From positions 1 to 41,325 of the IMG/VR virus record IMGVR_UViG_3300027782_002219: a stretch of DNA of 41,325 nucleotides, one strand, 5' to 3'. The notes beneath the pieces are model-generated. The model was not told where the DNA came from and searched no databases. It saw only the letters and a list, made by a program, of their open reading frames with translations. Positions 28,650-36,338 of the stretch are shown piece by piece (the stretch's first letter is position 1; every line of letters starts with the position of its first letter). A program made the translations under genes and the position numbers. The stretch is from a virus.

Positions 28650-29330
28650 TTAAGCCTTTGTAAAAGTAGAACCAGTTTCAGTTGCAATCCAATACTGAAT
28701 ATTAACTGTCTTATGTTTAAAATGAGAGATACCTTTTGATGATATCGAAACAGAATACCCACCAGCCAGCATCTTAAAGTTTTCAGTTTTGAATATCATA
28801 CGATACTTATCACCATTACCATCAGACACTTCTAATGAATCATTATGTTTAGAATCATCTAGTATATCAATAGTGGTCACATATATCTTGTCACCGTCAG
28901 ATTCAACAACAATATTTGGTGAAGATAAAACGTTCGCGGCTCTCAATATCCAATCAAAATCCTCGGCTGAAATATCAAAAGAGATTTCAGGGTCAGGCAT
29001 ATTGATTTGTTTCTCTGGTGGAACCACAATCATATGTGCAGCACAGAAGCGATACTTGATTTTACTGCGACCTTTTAGACCTGAGATAATAACATCGTTG
29101 GTTTCAAAATCTAAGACAGGTTCTTCTTTATGCAATGATAAAACTGAAAGAAAATTGTTCAGATCATATACACCAAAGTCTGTTGGAATTTCTTCATTGA
29201 TGGTTGCTTCAGCAAGAACATTCTTACCACCAGATACAGTTTTCAAAGTCTTACCTTTTTTAAACATGATGCTCTGGTTAATTGAGGCAAAGTTTTTCAA
29301 TACATTCAGTGTGTCGTTAGACAGTTTCAT
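28650..29330 (-). CDS. 45: Sliding clamp gp45 (226 aa)
   Basis: The length equals T4 gp45 (228 aa), and the sequence follows its pattern: MKLSNDTLNVLKNFASINQS at the N-terminus, IPTDFGVYDLNNFLSVLSL, the ISGLKGRSKIKYRFC strand and a C-terminal TVNIQYWIATETG. It forms the trimeric processivity ring for gp43 and, in T4, also activates late transcription with gp55 and gp33. Two clamp-binding peptides are visible elsewhere in this window (gp43 and gp55 C-termini). The ATG has GGAG eight bases upstream. Confidence 0.95.
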   Translation of the reverse strand: MKLSNDTLNVLKNFASINQSIMFKKGKTLKTVSGGKNVLAEATINEEIPTDFGVYDLNNFLSVLSLHKEEPVLDFETNDVIISGLKGRSKIKYRFCAAHMIVVPPEKQINMPDPEISFDISAEDFDWILRAANVLSSPNIVVESDGDKIYVTTIDILDDSKHNDSLEVSDGNGDKYRMIFKTENFKMLAGGYSVSISSKGISHFKHKTVNIQYWIATETGSTFTKA

Positions 29331-29369
29331 AAATTACTCCATAATTAAAATTATTTTTCACGTACATTT

Positions 29370-29396
29370 ATTATAGTCTACCAGTATACTGTGCAA
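29370..29396 (-). promoter_or_regulatory. Weak promoter candidate for gp45 (TTGCAC-N15-TATAAT)
   Basis: A perfect -10 TATAAT (29370-29375) overlaps the stop of the glycosyltransferase gene. The nearest -35-like TTGCAC is only 15 bases away, shorter than ideal. It lies about 40 bases before the gp45 ATG. Confidence 0.3.
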
Positions 29397-30186
29397 CTGC
29401 TGGCATGTTACCAGTGAATGCATAGGTACCGATATGCTGTAGTTTCATCCAAGGACAGAGATAGATTTGACCACCCATCTTACGCCACATCTGACAGAAC
29501 ATATAATCTTCTGACAGGTAACGTTCAGAACCCCCACCAACAATAGAATCAACCGAGTCGATTACTGTATCAAAGTAGGCATGAATGTAACGTGAACCAT
29601 CAAAGTGTGCTTGACCAACATGATCAGGTTTGTATTTGATAGTTGGATACTGTGCTGCCATCTTATCGAATACTTCACGCTTGATCATCATATGACCAGT
29701 ACCAATTTCCATAACTTCTAATGGTTCTGAAACTTGGAACTGTTGCGTGCCTTTAACAACATTAAAAACATATTCACCAACTAGATTCTCAAGTTCTTTA
29801 GGATTCAGATCAGGATTTTTACGTGCGGTTTCTGCTACGTTGTTCCAGTTGATAGATTTTTTAGGGTAAGGACCACCGATAACATCTTTATCAAGTGCCA
29901 TCAGTGCTACGATATCGTTCGGATCAAAGTGAATGTCCGAGTCAATAAACAACATGTGTGTGAAGTCTGTACGAAGGAACTCATCTACCAAATAGTTACG
30001 TGCTCTGGTAATAAGTGATTCGTTAAAAAGGAAGGAGAATTTTACTTCAATACCGTAGCGCATCATTACGGTTTGTAGATCAAGACAAGATTTTACATAC
30101 AGTCCATGTGACATACCACCATACATCGGTGTCGCAACAAACAGTTTGTTCTTTCTCAATTCTTCAATGTTTACTTGTATTTGCAT
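29371..30186 (-). CDS. GT-A glycosyltransferase (271 aa)
   Basis: A family-2-like glycosyltransferase fold: KLFVATPMYGG start, RARNYLVDEFL, and the metal/nucleotide-sugar motif HMLFIDSDIHFDP with the DxD at D82-D84. A late acidic SEDYMFCQMW and HIGTYAF histidine complete the usual set of catalytic and metal residues. It is cytoplasmic, with no membrane segment. In T4 a glucosyltransferase modifies DNA, and this gene stands among DNA-replication genes rather than in the sugar cassette, so DNA modification is a possible role; host envelope modification is another. It follows a strong terminator, and its own promoter is not evident. Confidence 0.8.
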   Translation of the reverse strand: MQIQVNIEELRKNKLFVATPMYGGMSHGLYVKSCLDLQTVMMRYGIEVKFSFLFNESLITRARNYLVDEFLRTDFTHMLFIDSDIHFDPNDIVALMALDKDVIGGPYPKKSINWNNVAETARKNPDLNPKELENLVGEYVFNVVKGTQQFQVSEPLEVMEIGTGHMMIKREVFDKMAAQYPTIKYKPDHVGQAHFDGSRYIHAYFDTVIDSVDSIVGGGSERYLSEDYMFCQMWRKMGGQIYLCPWMKLQHIGTYAFTGNMPAVAQYTGRL

Positions 30187-30197
30187 AATTTATCCAT

Positions 30198-30236
30198 AAA
30201 AAAAGAGTAGAGACACATAATATATTGTCTCCACTC
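30198..30236 (-). terminator. Rho-independent terminator after the wHTH gene
   Basis: On the minus strand an 11-bp stem (30226-30236 pairing with 30205-30215, one G-T wobble) with a 10-base loop is followed directly by seven T residues (30198-30204). This is the clearest intrinsic terminator in the window and closes the unit that begins at the promoter at 30575-30603. Confidence 0.85.
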
Positions 30237-30255
30237 CACGAAGTTTCAAACTAAT

Positions 30256-30510
30256 TTAGGCAAATGCTTGTGCGCCCATCAACGAATAGGCTGCTGCTAC
30301 CATTGCACGACTAGGTGTACCCAAGCGGTAGATTGTATGACCATTCTTGGTTTTGTTTTTGTAGATGCTGTAACCTTCTGCACGAAGTTCAGCAATACGT
30401 GCTGGAAGATTTGCTACACCAAAACGGGTACGTGCTTGACTTTCAGTGATATCTTTACCTGACTTGAAAAACTCAACCAGTTTTTCATTTTGAGATTTAG
30501 GTACTGACAT
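30256..30510 (-). CDS. Small winged-helix DNA-binding protein (84 aa)
   Basis: An 84-residue protein with a helix-turn-helix/winged-helix pattern: NEKLVEFFKSGKDITESQAR, the recognition-helix region FGVANLPARIAELRAEGY and the wing SIYKNKTKNGHTIYRLG. The tail SRAMVAAAYSLMGAQAF is hydrophobic. Highly similar small proteins are widespread in T4-like phages of aquatic bacteria. Unlike nearly all other genes here it is a separate transcription unit with a strong promoter, structured leader, GGAG ribosome binding site and intrinsic terminator, so abundant expression is likely. An inverted repeat overlaps its promoter and would suit autoregulation. The DNA targets are unknown. Confidence 0.82.
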   Translation of the reverse strand: MSVPKSQNEKLVEFFKSGKDITESQARTRFGVANLPARIAELRAEGYSIYKNKTKNGHTIYRLGTPSRAMVAAAYSLMGAQAFA

Positions 30511-30528
30511 AAAATAACTCCATAATTA

Positions 30529-30563
30529 GTATCACACAATAATCGAGAGGTGATACATCTCTC
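30529..30563 (-). promoter_or_regulatory. Leader with two mutually exclusive hairpins
   Basis: The 5' leader of the wHTH gene has a 7-bp stem at 30545-30563 (GAGAGGT/ATCTCTC on the plus strand, one wobble, loop of five). It also has a competing perfect 7-base inverted repeat, GTATCAC (30529-30535)/GTGATAC (30550-30556). The two share bases 30550-30551 and cannot both form. This could be a regulatory switch or simply a stabilising 5' structure. Confidence 0.4.
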
Positions 30564-30574
30564 TTTAAAATACA

Positions 30575-30603
30575 ATTATGACACAGACTTGCGTCTGTGT
30601 CAA
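30575..30603 (-). promoter_or_regulatory. Sigma70-type promoter with overlapping operator-like repeat
   Basis: On the minus strand -35 TTGACA (30598-30603) and -10 CATAAT (30575-30580, five of six) are 17 bases apart. A perfect 9-base inverted repeat (GACACAGAC at 30580-30588, GTCTGTGTC at 30593-30601, 4-base centre) fills the spacer and overlaps both boxes. It has the geometry of a repressor operator. The expected transcript start is near 30568. Confidence 0.78.
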
Positions 30604-30625
30604 TGGTTTAAATGGTAATTGTGAA

Positions 30626-31816
30626 TTAGAAAGGAACTTCTACCGAAGGATCTGGTGTTGGTTCTTCTGCTTGTTTGATTGTCTCTGGCGTTGCACCAGC
30701 ATCAATTTTGGTATACAGATCAAGGAAGGTAACTTTCGTATCAGTATCAAAACGATTCAAGCAGAACTGAATTGCCTTCAGTTTGTTACCGAAGATGCCA
30801 TAGGTCTTTACAATATGTACCAGACGGCGAGTGGAGATAACTTCATCACAACCACCCTCATCAAAGGTATTACGAATTACCGTAGCCCATGATACAAGTT
30901 TCTCGGCAAAATCTTTATCTTCTTTACCGACCGACTCTAATTCTTTGGCAACAATTTTTTTCTCAACTGCTGCTGGTGCCCATTCTTGTTCGAATGTATT
31001 TGGGAAACGTTCAAGGAAGGCTTCGTTCAATACGTTGGTAAACATATAGCGACCATCTTCTGAACCTTTACCTTTTGTATTTGCAGTAGCAAAAACTGTA
31101 AAGCCTTCGGCAGGTGTGATTAACTCATTCTTTTTCTTTAGTAAGAATGGTTTGCCTTCAAATACACGTTGCAAACAGGAAAGATTATTTGAGCCGTAGT
31201 CAATCTCATCAATACAGAGCACGGCACCTTGACGGGCTGCTAGAGTAACTGGACCATCACGCCATTCCATTTGACCGTTGATCAATACATAGTTACCAAG
31301 CAGATCACCCTCATCGGTATCTGGTGTCATTGATACGCAAACGAATTTACGTTTTGCTTTGGCACAGGCTTGTTCGATTGACATTGTTTTACCGTTGCCA
31401 GAAGGACCAGTGACAAATACAGGGAAGAACTGTTTTGCTTGTATGATTGACAACACATCTTCAAAGTTGCCAAAAGGAACATAGTTATCATATTTGACAG
31501 GCACTAAGTCTTCCATCTCAAGTTCTGTTATCACATTCGCAATGCGATTACCAGACTTAGATTCTACGGGCTTTGTCATAGGGAGAACCTGTGCTGAGAG
31601 TTCTATAACGGGCGCTGGAGCCGTCGAATTAACAGCGGAGGGTACACGATACAGACCACGACCTACGCGGTTTGTCTCATCTTTTGTGAACCATTGTGGA
31701 CTTGCTAACCCTAACTTTTTAGCAAGGTCTTTTGCTTCTTGACGGGTTACTGTTGTCTTACCTGTAAGGATAAGAGCATTAATAAATTTACTACGCACAT
31801 CGGAACGATTAGCCAT
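30626..31816 (-). CDS. cobS-like: MoxR/CobS-like AAA+ ATPase (396 aa)
   Basis: Residues 1-60 form a basic helical domain (KFINALILTGKTTVTRQEAK, GRGLYRVPS) and about 60-105 a linker. Then comes an AAA+ module with Walker A GPSGNGKT (137-144), Walker B VLCIDEID (199-206), sensor 1 FATANTKGKG and an ERFPNTF arginine-finger region. Such proteins are often labelled CobS (cobaltochelatase subunit) in aquatic T4-like phages, but the family is the general MoxR type that works with a VWA-domain partner. That partner is encoded just upstream (31892-34171). Remodelling of a protein complex, phage or host, is more likely than cobalt insertion, as no large CobN subunit is seen. It has its own promoter and a TTGGAG site. 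Confidence 0.88.
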   Translation of the reverse strand: MANRSDVRSKFINALILTGKTTVTRQEAKDLAKKLGLASPQWFTKDETNRVGRGLYRVPSAVNSTAPAPVIELSAQVLPMTKPVESKSGNRIANVITELEMEDLVPVKYDNYVPFGNFEDVLSIIQAKQFFPVFVTGPSGNGKTMSIEQACAKAKRKFVCVSMTPDTDEGDLLGNYVLINGQMEWRDGPVTLAARQGAVLCIDEIDYGSNNLSCLQRVFEGKPFLLKKKNELITPAEGFTVFATANTKGKGSEDGRYMFTNVLNEAFLERFPNTFEQEWAPAAVEKKIVAKELESVGKEDKDFAEKLVSWATVIRNTFDEGGCDEVISTRRLVHIVKTYGIFGNKLKAIQFCLNRFDTDTKVTFLDLYTKIDAGATPETIKQAEEPTPDPSVEVPF

Positions 31817-31847
31817 AATATAAACTCCAATTAACTATTGAAACATC

Positions 31848-31888
31848 ATTATAAATGGTACCCGACCGTTTGTCAAGTGGTCGGGTAC
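31848..31888 (-). promoter_or_regulatory. Consensus sigma70 promoter (TTGACA-N17-TATAAT) with 10-bp inverted repeat
   Basis: The minus strand has both boxes perfect: -35 TTGACA (31871-31876) and -10 TATAAT (31848-31853) with 17 bases between. The -35 sits in the 11-base loop of a perfect 10-base inverted repeat (31858-31867 and 31879-31888, GTACCCGACC/GGTCGGGTAC). It may serve as operator and also as a hairpin ending the upstream message. It drives the CobS-like gene. Confidence 0.85.
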
Positions 31889-31891
31889 TTA

Positions 31892-34171
31892 TCAAACTGC
31901 TATCTGTGTTATGAACCTTGATACTAACACACGGTTGATCTGGCGGGTCTTATTGAATTTCATGAATGCTTTGGTAAGTGTTGCTGTTGTTGCCTTACCA
32001 TTCACTTCAAAAGTTTCATCTTCAACTGACAGATCGGAACCAGCAGGTAAAATATAGAAAGAATCATAACCTTTATTTTTTGATTCAAGGTATTTTTCTT
32101 TCTTCAATTTCTTCACATACTTTGCAAGAATTTCATTTGCTTCATGATACTTGTGACGGACTGCATTTAGATCATCAGCAAACATACGGCGCTTCAATGC
32201 TAACTTAGCACTGGTGATTGGTGTCAGATAGAAACCTACGATCTTGGTACCAGTTGTTTTCTGGAGCCATTCACATACACCTTCACGAACATCATCCTCA
32301 CCCATTGACAAGTTCACTTGCACTTTGTTTTTCTTATCGACCAGAAAAACGTTTTGATTGTTTGAATCAAAATACTTTGCCTTCTCATCATTTTGTGCAT
32401 TGAACCAGCATATCGTATCAGCATCACCGTCATGAACGATTGTAGTATTTACAATGTCAAGATTGTTGACACGGCGAAACTCTTTGATGATTGGTTGCAA
32501 AGCAATCAATGCTTCGGACATCGGTGTATTCGACAACGAATCACACTGTGGACGCATGAATCTACCACGTCCGTTACGATTTGCCCATGCATCCATCAAA
32601 CAAAGAATATTCTTTACTGATTTAGAAAACTCTGCATTGCTCATTTTAGAATTGATCATCTCACGAAGATAAACTTCGGAACAACGAAGTTCACCAACGT
32701 TTTCACTGAAGCAACCTGAACTATGACCAAATTTGAAATGACCATCTTCATCAAAGTTACTATTTTTTTCACGTGGATAATCTAAGTCACGGAGACCACG
32801 TGCATTACCAAAACCGTATGCTGTAAAAGGAATGTTTACTTTACGGCAGAACATTGCAAGGATAAGAATCTGTTCGTATGATGCAGCAAGGTTACCAGCC
32901 ATCGAACCTGACTTATCTAACAACAACATCATGCCGTGTGATTTACCTTTAGGAACACGCATAATCTTTTTGAAAATGTTATCATCAATCTGGTACTTGT
33001 AAATTTTGTTTACGTCAATGTCACCAGTCTCAGATACTTTTGCTTTTGCAAACTTAGATGCTGCTTTACGCATTTCAAATTCTTTTGCTAACAAAGAAAT
33101 ATAACGTTCATTTTTTTTACGGAACTCATTATACAATTCGTTAGCACCGCTACCGTATGCTACAGTACCGCATTGAGCAACAAAGGCTTCGGTCAACAAT
33201 TCTTGAACACGTTTTGCAGGTGTCACAATTCTTTGCAGATTTGGCGTAGGGATACTTATATACACATACTCACGTGCCTTAGCAGCAATTAATGACGATT
33301 CATTCTTACGGAAGTTATCATCAGTCTCACAAGTTGGTTCAAAGTCCTCATCAGTACCTTGTGATTCTTTGAAGCGATTAATAACATCGGTTAGTTCATC
33401 ATCTTCACCATCCTCATCATCTTCACCATCACCAGAACTTTTGCCTTCTGCTTCATCACCATCTTCATCAAGGTTGCCCTTAGACTTACCTTCTTCTTCA
33501 TCTTCACCATCAGTCTCGGTATCACCGTCACCTTGACCAGATTCAGAATCATCACCGTCACCAGATTCACCAGCACGGTAATCATACTCTTCAGGCAATT
33601 GATTTTCTTGCTGTTCTTTTTTAGAGTAATCCCAAACTTCATTGGTAACTCGGAGAACATCATCCCATGTTTCACATTCTTTAACTTTGTCAATCATCAC
33701 CAATTCATCATCGGTGAATGCAATTTGCATTGTGTAACCAGACTTGGTAAAAAGATTCAGACGGTCAATGAATGTCATTGCATTAACATCACGACCAGAT
33801 AGACCAAAAAAATCACGCTTCATTAATTCATCATAACCTTTGATGAATGATGAACGAAGGCCAGGGTAACGGCGCTTCTGACGTTTCTCAATACGTGCAT
33901 CCTCAACTACGTTTAAGAAACCTTTATAGTTCTTACCCATAGCGTGGATTGCATCATGCCAACCGTCGGATGGTGTGTCTAAGGCGTGACCAACTTCATG
34001 ACCCATCAATAGGTCATACATATCACCTGACATATCTTCCCATATAGGGCAATACAGTACACGATTTTTAGGATCGAATGCTGCGGTAGATATTTTTTTG
34101 TGTTGGATTGTAAGATTCTCAGTAGCCAGCAGTTTGGCTAGACCTGATTTTTGATTTTGAATGTTGCTCAT
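31892..34171 (-). CDS. cobT-like: Metallopeptidase-like/VWA-domain partner of the AAA ATPase (759 aa)
   Basis: The N-terminal part has a zinc motif, LLMGHEVGHALD (H58, E59, H62). Residues about 200-260 are a highly acidic D/E/G/S linker. The C-terminal half is a von Willebrand A domain with the MIDAS motif LLLDKSGSMAG (D419, S421, S423) and VHDGDADT later. This combination (peptidase-like domain, acidic linker, VWA) is the CobT-like partner of MoxR ATPases. I chose ATG 34171 because TGGGA lies seven bases upstream and its leader aligns with that of the ATPase gene; ATG 34183 is possible. Peptidase activity is plausible, not proven. The pair probably remodels or processes a large complex. Confidence 0.85.
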   Translation of the reverse strand: MSNIQNQKSGLAKLLATENLTIQHKKISTAAFDPKNRVLYCPIWEDMSGDMYDLLMGHEVGHALDTPSDGWHDAIHAMGKNYKGFLNVVEDARIEKRQKRRYPGLRSSFIKGYDELMKRDFFGLSGRDVNAMTFIDRLNLFTKSGYTMQIAFTDDELVMIDKVKECETWDDVLRVTNEVWDYSKKEQQENQLPEEYDYRAGESGDGDDSESGQGDGDTETDGEDEEEGKSKGNLDEDGDEAEGKSSGDGEDDEDGEDDELTDVINRFKESQGTDEDFEPTCETDDNFRKNESSLIAAKAREYVYISIPTPNLQRIVTPAKRVQELLTEAFVAQCGTVAYGSGANELYNEFRKKNERYISLLAKEFEMRKAASKFAKAKVSETGDIDVNKIYKYQIDDNIFKKIMRVPKGKSHGMMLLLDKSGSMAGNLAASYEQILILAMFCRKVNIPFTAYGFGNARGLRDLDYPREKNSNFDEDGHFKFGHSSGCFSENVGELRCSEVYLREMINSKMSNAEFSKSVKNILCLMDAWANRNGRGRFMRPQCDSLSNTPMSEALIALQPIIKEFRRVNNLDIVNTTIVHDGDADTICWFNAQNDEKAKYFDSNNQNVFLVDKKNKVQVNLSMGEDDVREGVCEWLQKTTGTKIVGFYLTPITSAKLALKRRMFADDLNAVRHKYHEANEILAKYVKKLKKEKYLESKNKGYDSFYILPAGSDLSVEDETFEVNGKATTATLTKAFMKFNKTRQINRVLVSRFITQIAV

Positions 34172-34186
34172 TTGATATCCCATCAA

Positions 34187-34363
34187 CTATTGAACTAACA
34201 TTGTATCAGGGACCACGACATTTGTCAAGTGGGTTATAAGATGTGACGGCAACACTTCTGCTAGTATATCTATACCGTAGGTGGATATTGCATTCTTGAT
34301 ATCAAGAATAGCAAATTCATAATCCATTTCATTTCTGTCAACTAACTCTTGTAATTTTGACAT
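34187..34363 (-). CDS. Small unknown protein with own promoter (58 aa)
   Basis: A 58-codon gene starting with ATG at 34363 behind TAGGAG (six to seven bases) and a good promoter at 34392-34420. The protein begins MSKLQELVDRNEMDYEFAIL, is helical and acidic, and ends LTNVVVPDTMLVQ. The promoter for the VWA gene lies inside its last codons. I do not recognise a family; expression signals are the main support. Confidence 0.65.
   Translation of the reverse strand: MSKLQELVDRNEMDYEFAILDIKNAISTYGIDILAEVLPSHLITHLTNVVVPDTMLVQ
34200..34228 (-). promoter_or_regulatory. Sigma70-type promoter (TTGACA-N17-TACAAT) for the VWA gene
   Basis: The minus strand shows -35 TTGACA (34223-34228) and -10 TACAAT (34200-34205, five of six) with 17-base spacing, inside the 3' end of the 58-aa gene. 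The -35 context CCACTTGACAAA and the leader TTCAATAGTT are shared with the promoter of the CobS-like gene, which suggests common control of the pair. Confidence 0.82.
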
Positions 34364-34391
34364 TTGCTTCTCCTAGTAACTCAATATACAT

Positions 34392-34420
34392 ATTGTCTCA
34401 TAGGTACCGCAGATTGTCAA
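34392..34420 (-). promoter_or_regulatory. Sigma70-type promoter (TTGACA-N17-GACAAT)
   Basis: On the minus strand -35 TTGACA (34415-34420) and -10 GACAAT (34392-34397) are 17 bases apart, just after the stop of the CmoA-like gene and about 30 bases before the 58-aa gene. The -10 is imperfect, but the spacing and position are ideal. Confidence 0.65.
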
Positions 34421-34425
34421 GCCCT

Positions 34426-35106
34426 TTATTTTATTGCAATAAAAGCAACAAACCCATAGTTCTGCCAGAATGATTCTATTTTTTGGAAACTAAAGCCAGC
34501 AGTGGCACACTTGTTCATTAACTCAGTTCTGGTATTCAACTTCATCATGTGGCGCAACTGTCTTTCTTTATTTAGAATATCATCCGATGTGAAGTGTTCT
34601 CGTTTGTAATCGTAGTATGTAAAGGTTCTTATCTCATTTATTCTTGCACACTCTGATACAGTTTTCTCAGCAAAGATAAATGCACCGCCAGGGTTTAACC
34701 CATCATAGATTTGTCGAATGATATTAGTTCTTGCAGCCTCTGGTATGAATTGCAAAGTAAAGATTGATGTTACTAAGGAACAGTTCTTAAATTCAAAGTC
34801 ACGAACGTCACCCTTAAAGTATTTAAGATTGGAAAATTCTTTTTCATCTGCTGGAAATGTTGAAAAGAAATCTTCTTCTACTTCAATACCAAAGTAGTTT
34901 GCTTTAGGTGCAAACGTATTCTGATCTATCATTGCCTTCAATAATTTACCTGTTGAGCAACCAACATCAACAACCGATGCTTCATCTTCAACAAAGTATT
35001 CTGAATACTTCAACACATCATTCCATAGGTTAGTATAACCACGAATAGAATGTTCTATGTGATTATCGAAACCTTCTTCTCTCTGTGCAAATGTAAACTT
35101 AGTCAT
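34426..35106 (-). CDS. cmoA-like: CmoA-like SAM-dependent methyltransferase (226 aa)
   Basis: The sequence follows bacterial CmoA along its length: HIEHSIRGYTNLWNDV (CmoA has RSIPGYSN), motif I VVDVGCSTGKLL (45-56), GDVRDFEF, LVTSIFTLQFIP, IYDGLNPGGAFIFAEK, and a C-terminal NTRTELMNKCATAGFS then YGFVAFIAIK. CmoA makes carboxy-SAM, used by CmoB to modify tRNA uridine 34 and widen wobble reading. Whether this phage version makes carboxy-SAM or is an ordinary methyltransferase cannot be told by eye; no CmoB is seen here. It overlaps the DNA methyltransferase gene by ATGA, so a role linked to DNA modification is also possible. Confidence 0.82.
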   Translation of the reverse strand: MTKFTFAQREEGFDNHIEHSIRGYTNLWNDVLKYSEYFVEDEASVVDVGCSTGKLLKAMIDQNTFAPKANYFGIEVEEDFFSTFPADEKEFSNLKYFKGDVRDFEFKNCSLVTSIFTLQFIPEAARTNIIRQIYDGLNPGGAFIFAEKTVSECARINEIRTFTYYDYKREHFTSDDILNKERQLRHMMKLNTRTELMNKCATAGFSFQKIESFWQNYGFVAFIAIK

Positions 35107-36338
35107 AGCGATTCCTTGTAGGGCTTCAATATATTCTCATAAATGTTTGATGCTAATGCTGCCATCATCTTCGGTGCAACCATACGGCCAAGTCGTTCTG
35201 CTTTCTGATCAAACGTTCCAGTCAGTATATAATCATCTGGAATGCTCATCAATATTTTTAATTCTTTGATTGTCAACTTACGATTCTTAGCATAGTGAAA
35301 CACACCACTCACACCTTTCTGTTGACCTGCTTGTGTCAATGTAGGTGATGGTAATTGAATCGCTGGTCGAATCATATTGAAACACGAACCTTTAGGATTC
35401 TTATCACGGAATTCTGTATCAGATGGTTTAGTATGTCTAGTTGGATTGAATGGTAGTAACTCAACAAACTTTTTCTGAAACGAACCTTCAACAAAATCTA
35501 ATAGTTCTTTCTCTTCTTCTGGATCATTTTCAATATGATCGATAGCATCTTTGATACCTATATGTTTTGTTGTTGCATGTGGCCTAGTCATTGCTTCCAT
35601 GTTTAGAAAGTTGATACCAACAGCATCAGCAACATCTTGACGTACACACACAAAGAACAAACGTTCACGTGCTTGTGGCACACCATAGTCAGCAGCATTC
35701 AACACGTGATGTGTTACAAGATAACCTGGTTCAATCTTTTCAAAAGCATTTTGAAACTCAATCAGTTTTCTACGTGCTTCACCCATCGTAATGCCTTTGA
35801 CATTCTCTGCAATGATTATCTTGGGTTGTAATTCTTTTGCTACACGAATATATTCAAAGAATAAATCTTCAATTGCTTCTACAGTTTGATCGTCTGAGTA
35901 TTGTTTAACACCAGACTTAACTTCGACTTCACCTTCAGATACAACTTCACCAGTTTCAAAATCAAAATGACTCTCAGTGGTATCTTTGACTGCACCTTTC
36001 CAATTCTTCTCACGCTTACCTGCAACGGAGAATGCAGAACATGGTGGTGAACCATCAAGTATATCCAACTCACCAACTTGCAGATTACCAGCATCAAGAA
36101 AATCTTTACCACTGATCTTCTTGATATCGCCCGGAATTACTATTGTGTCTGGGAAATTTGTAGAGTAAGTTTTGATTGCTTCTTCCACAAACTCATTGAT
36201 AGCAATCACTTTGCCACCAGCAAGTCTGTAACCTGTTGAACTACCACCACCGCCAGCAAACGTACTGACAACGGTAAACAGTTTACGGGCAGAGGATTTC
36301 TTTACATCTTCAATCGAATAGTGTTCGTACTTCGGCAT
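35103..36338 (-). CDS. dcm: DNA cytosine-5 methyltransferase (411 aa)
   Basis: All main C5-MTase motifs are present: motif I TFAGGGGSSTGYRLAGG, motif IV DGSPPCSAFSVAG with catalytic C100, motif VI IIAENVKG, motif VIII PQARERLFF, and a late motif X-like region (MVAPKMMAALASNIYENIL). An insert of about 50 residues rich in E, D and S (around 115-155) separates motifs IV and VI. Target recognition cannot be read. I chose ATG 36338 with GGAAAG upstream; the longer frame to 36362 would overlap the previous gene more. It could protect phage DNA from host restriction. No cognate endonuclease is next to it. Confidence 0.92.
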   Translation of the reverse strand: MPKYEHYSIEDVKKSSARKLFTVVSTFAGGGGSSTGYRLAGGKVIAINEFVEEAIKTYSTNFPDTIVIPGDIKKISGKDFLDAGNLQVGELDILDGSPPCSAFSVAGKREKNWKGAVKDTTESHFDFETGEVVSEGEVEVKSGVKQYSDDQTVEAIEDLFFEYIRVAKELQPKIIIAENVKGITMGEARRKLIEFQNAFEKIEPGYLVTHHVLNAADYGVPQARERLFFVCVRQDVADAVGINFLNMEAMTRPHATTKHIGIKDAIDHIENDPEEEKELLDFVEGSFQKKFVELLPFNPTRHTKPSDTEFRDKNPKGSCFNMIRPAIQLPSPTLTQAGQQKGVSGVFHYAKNRKLTIKELKILMSIPDDYILTGTFDQKAERLGRMVAPKMMAALASNIYENILKPYKESL

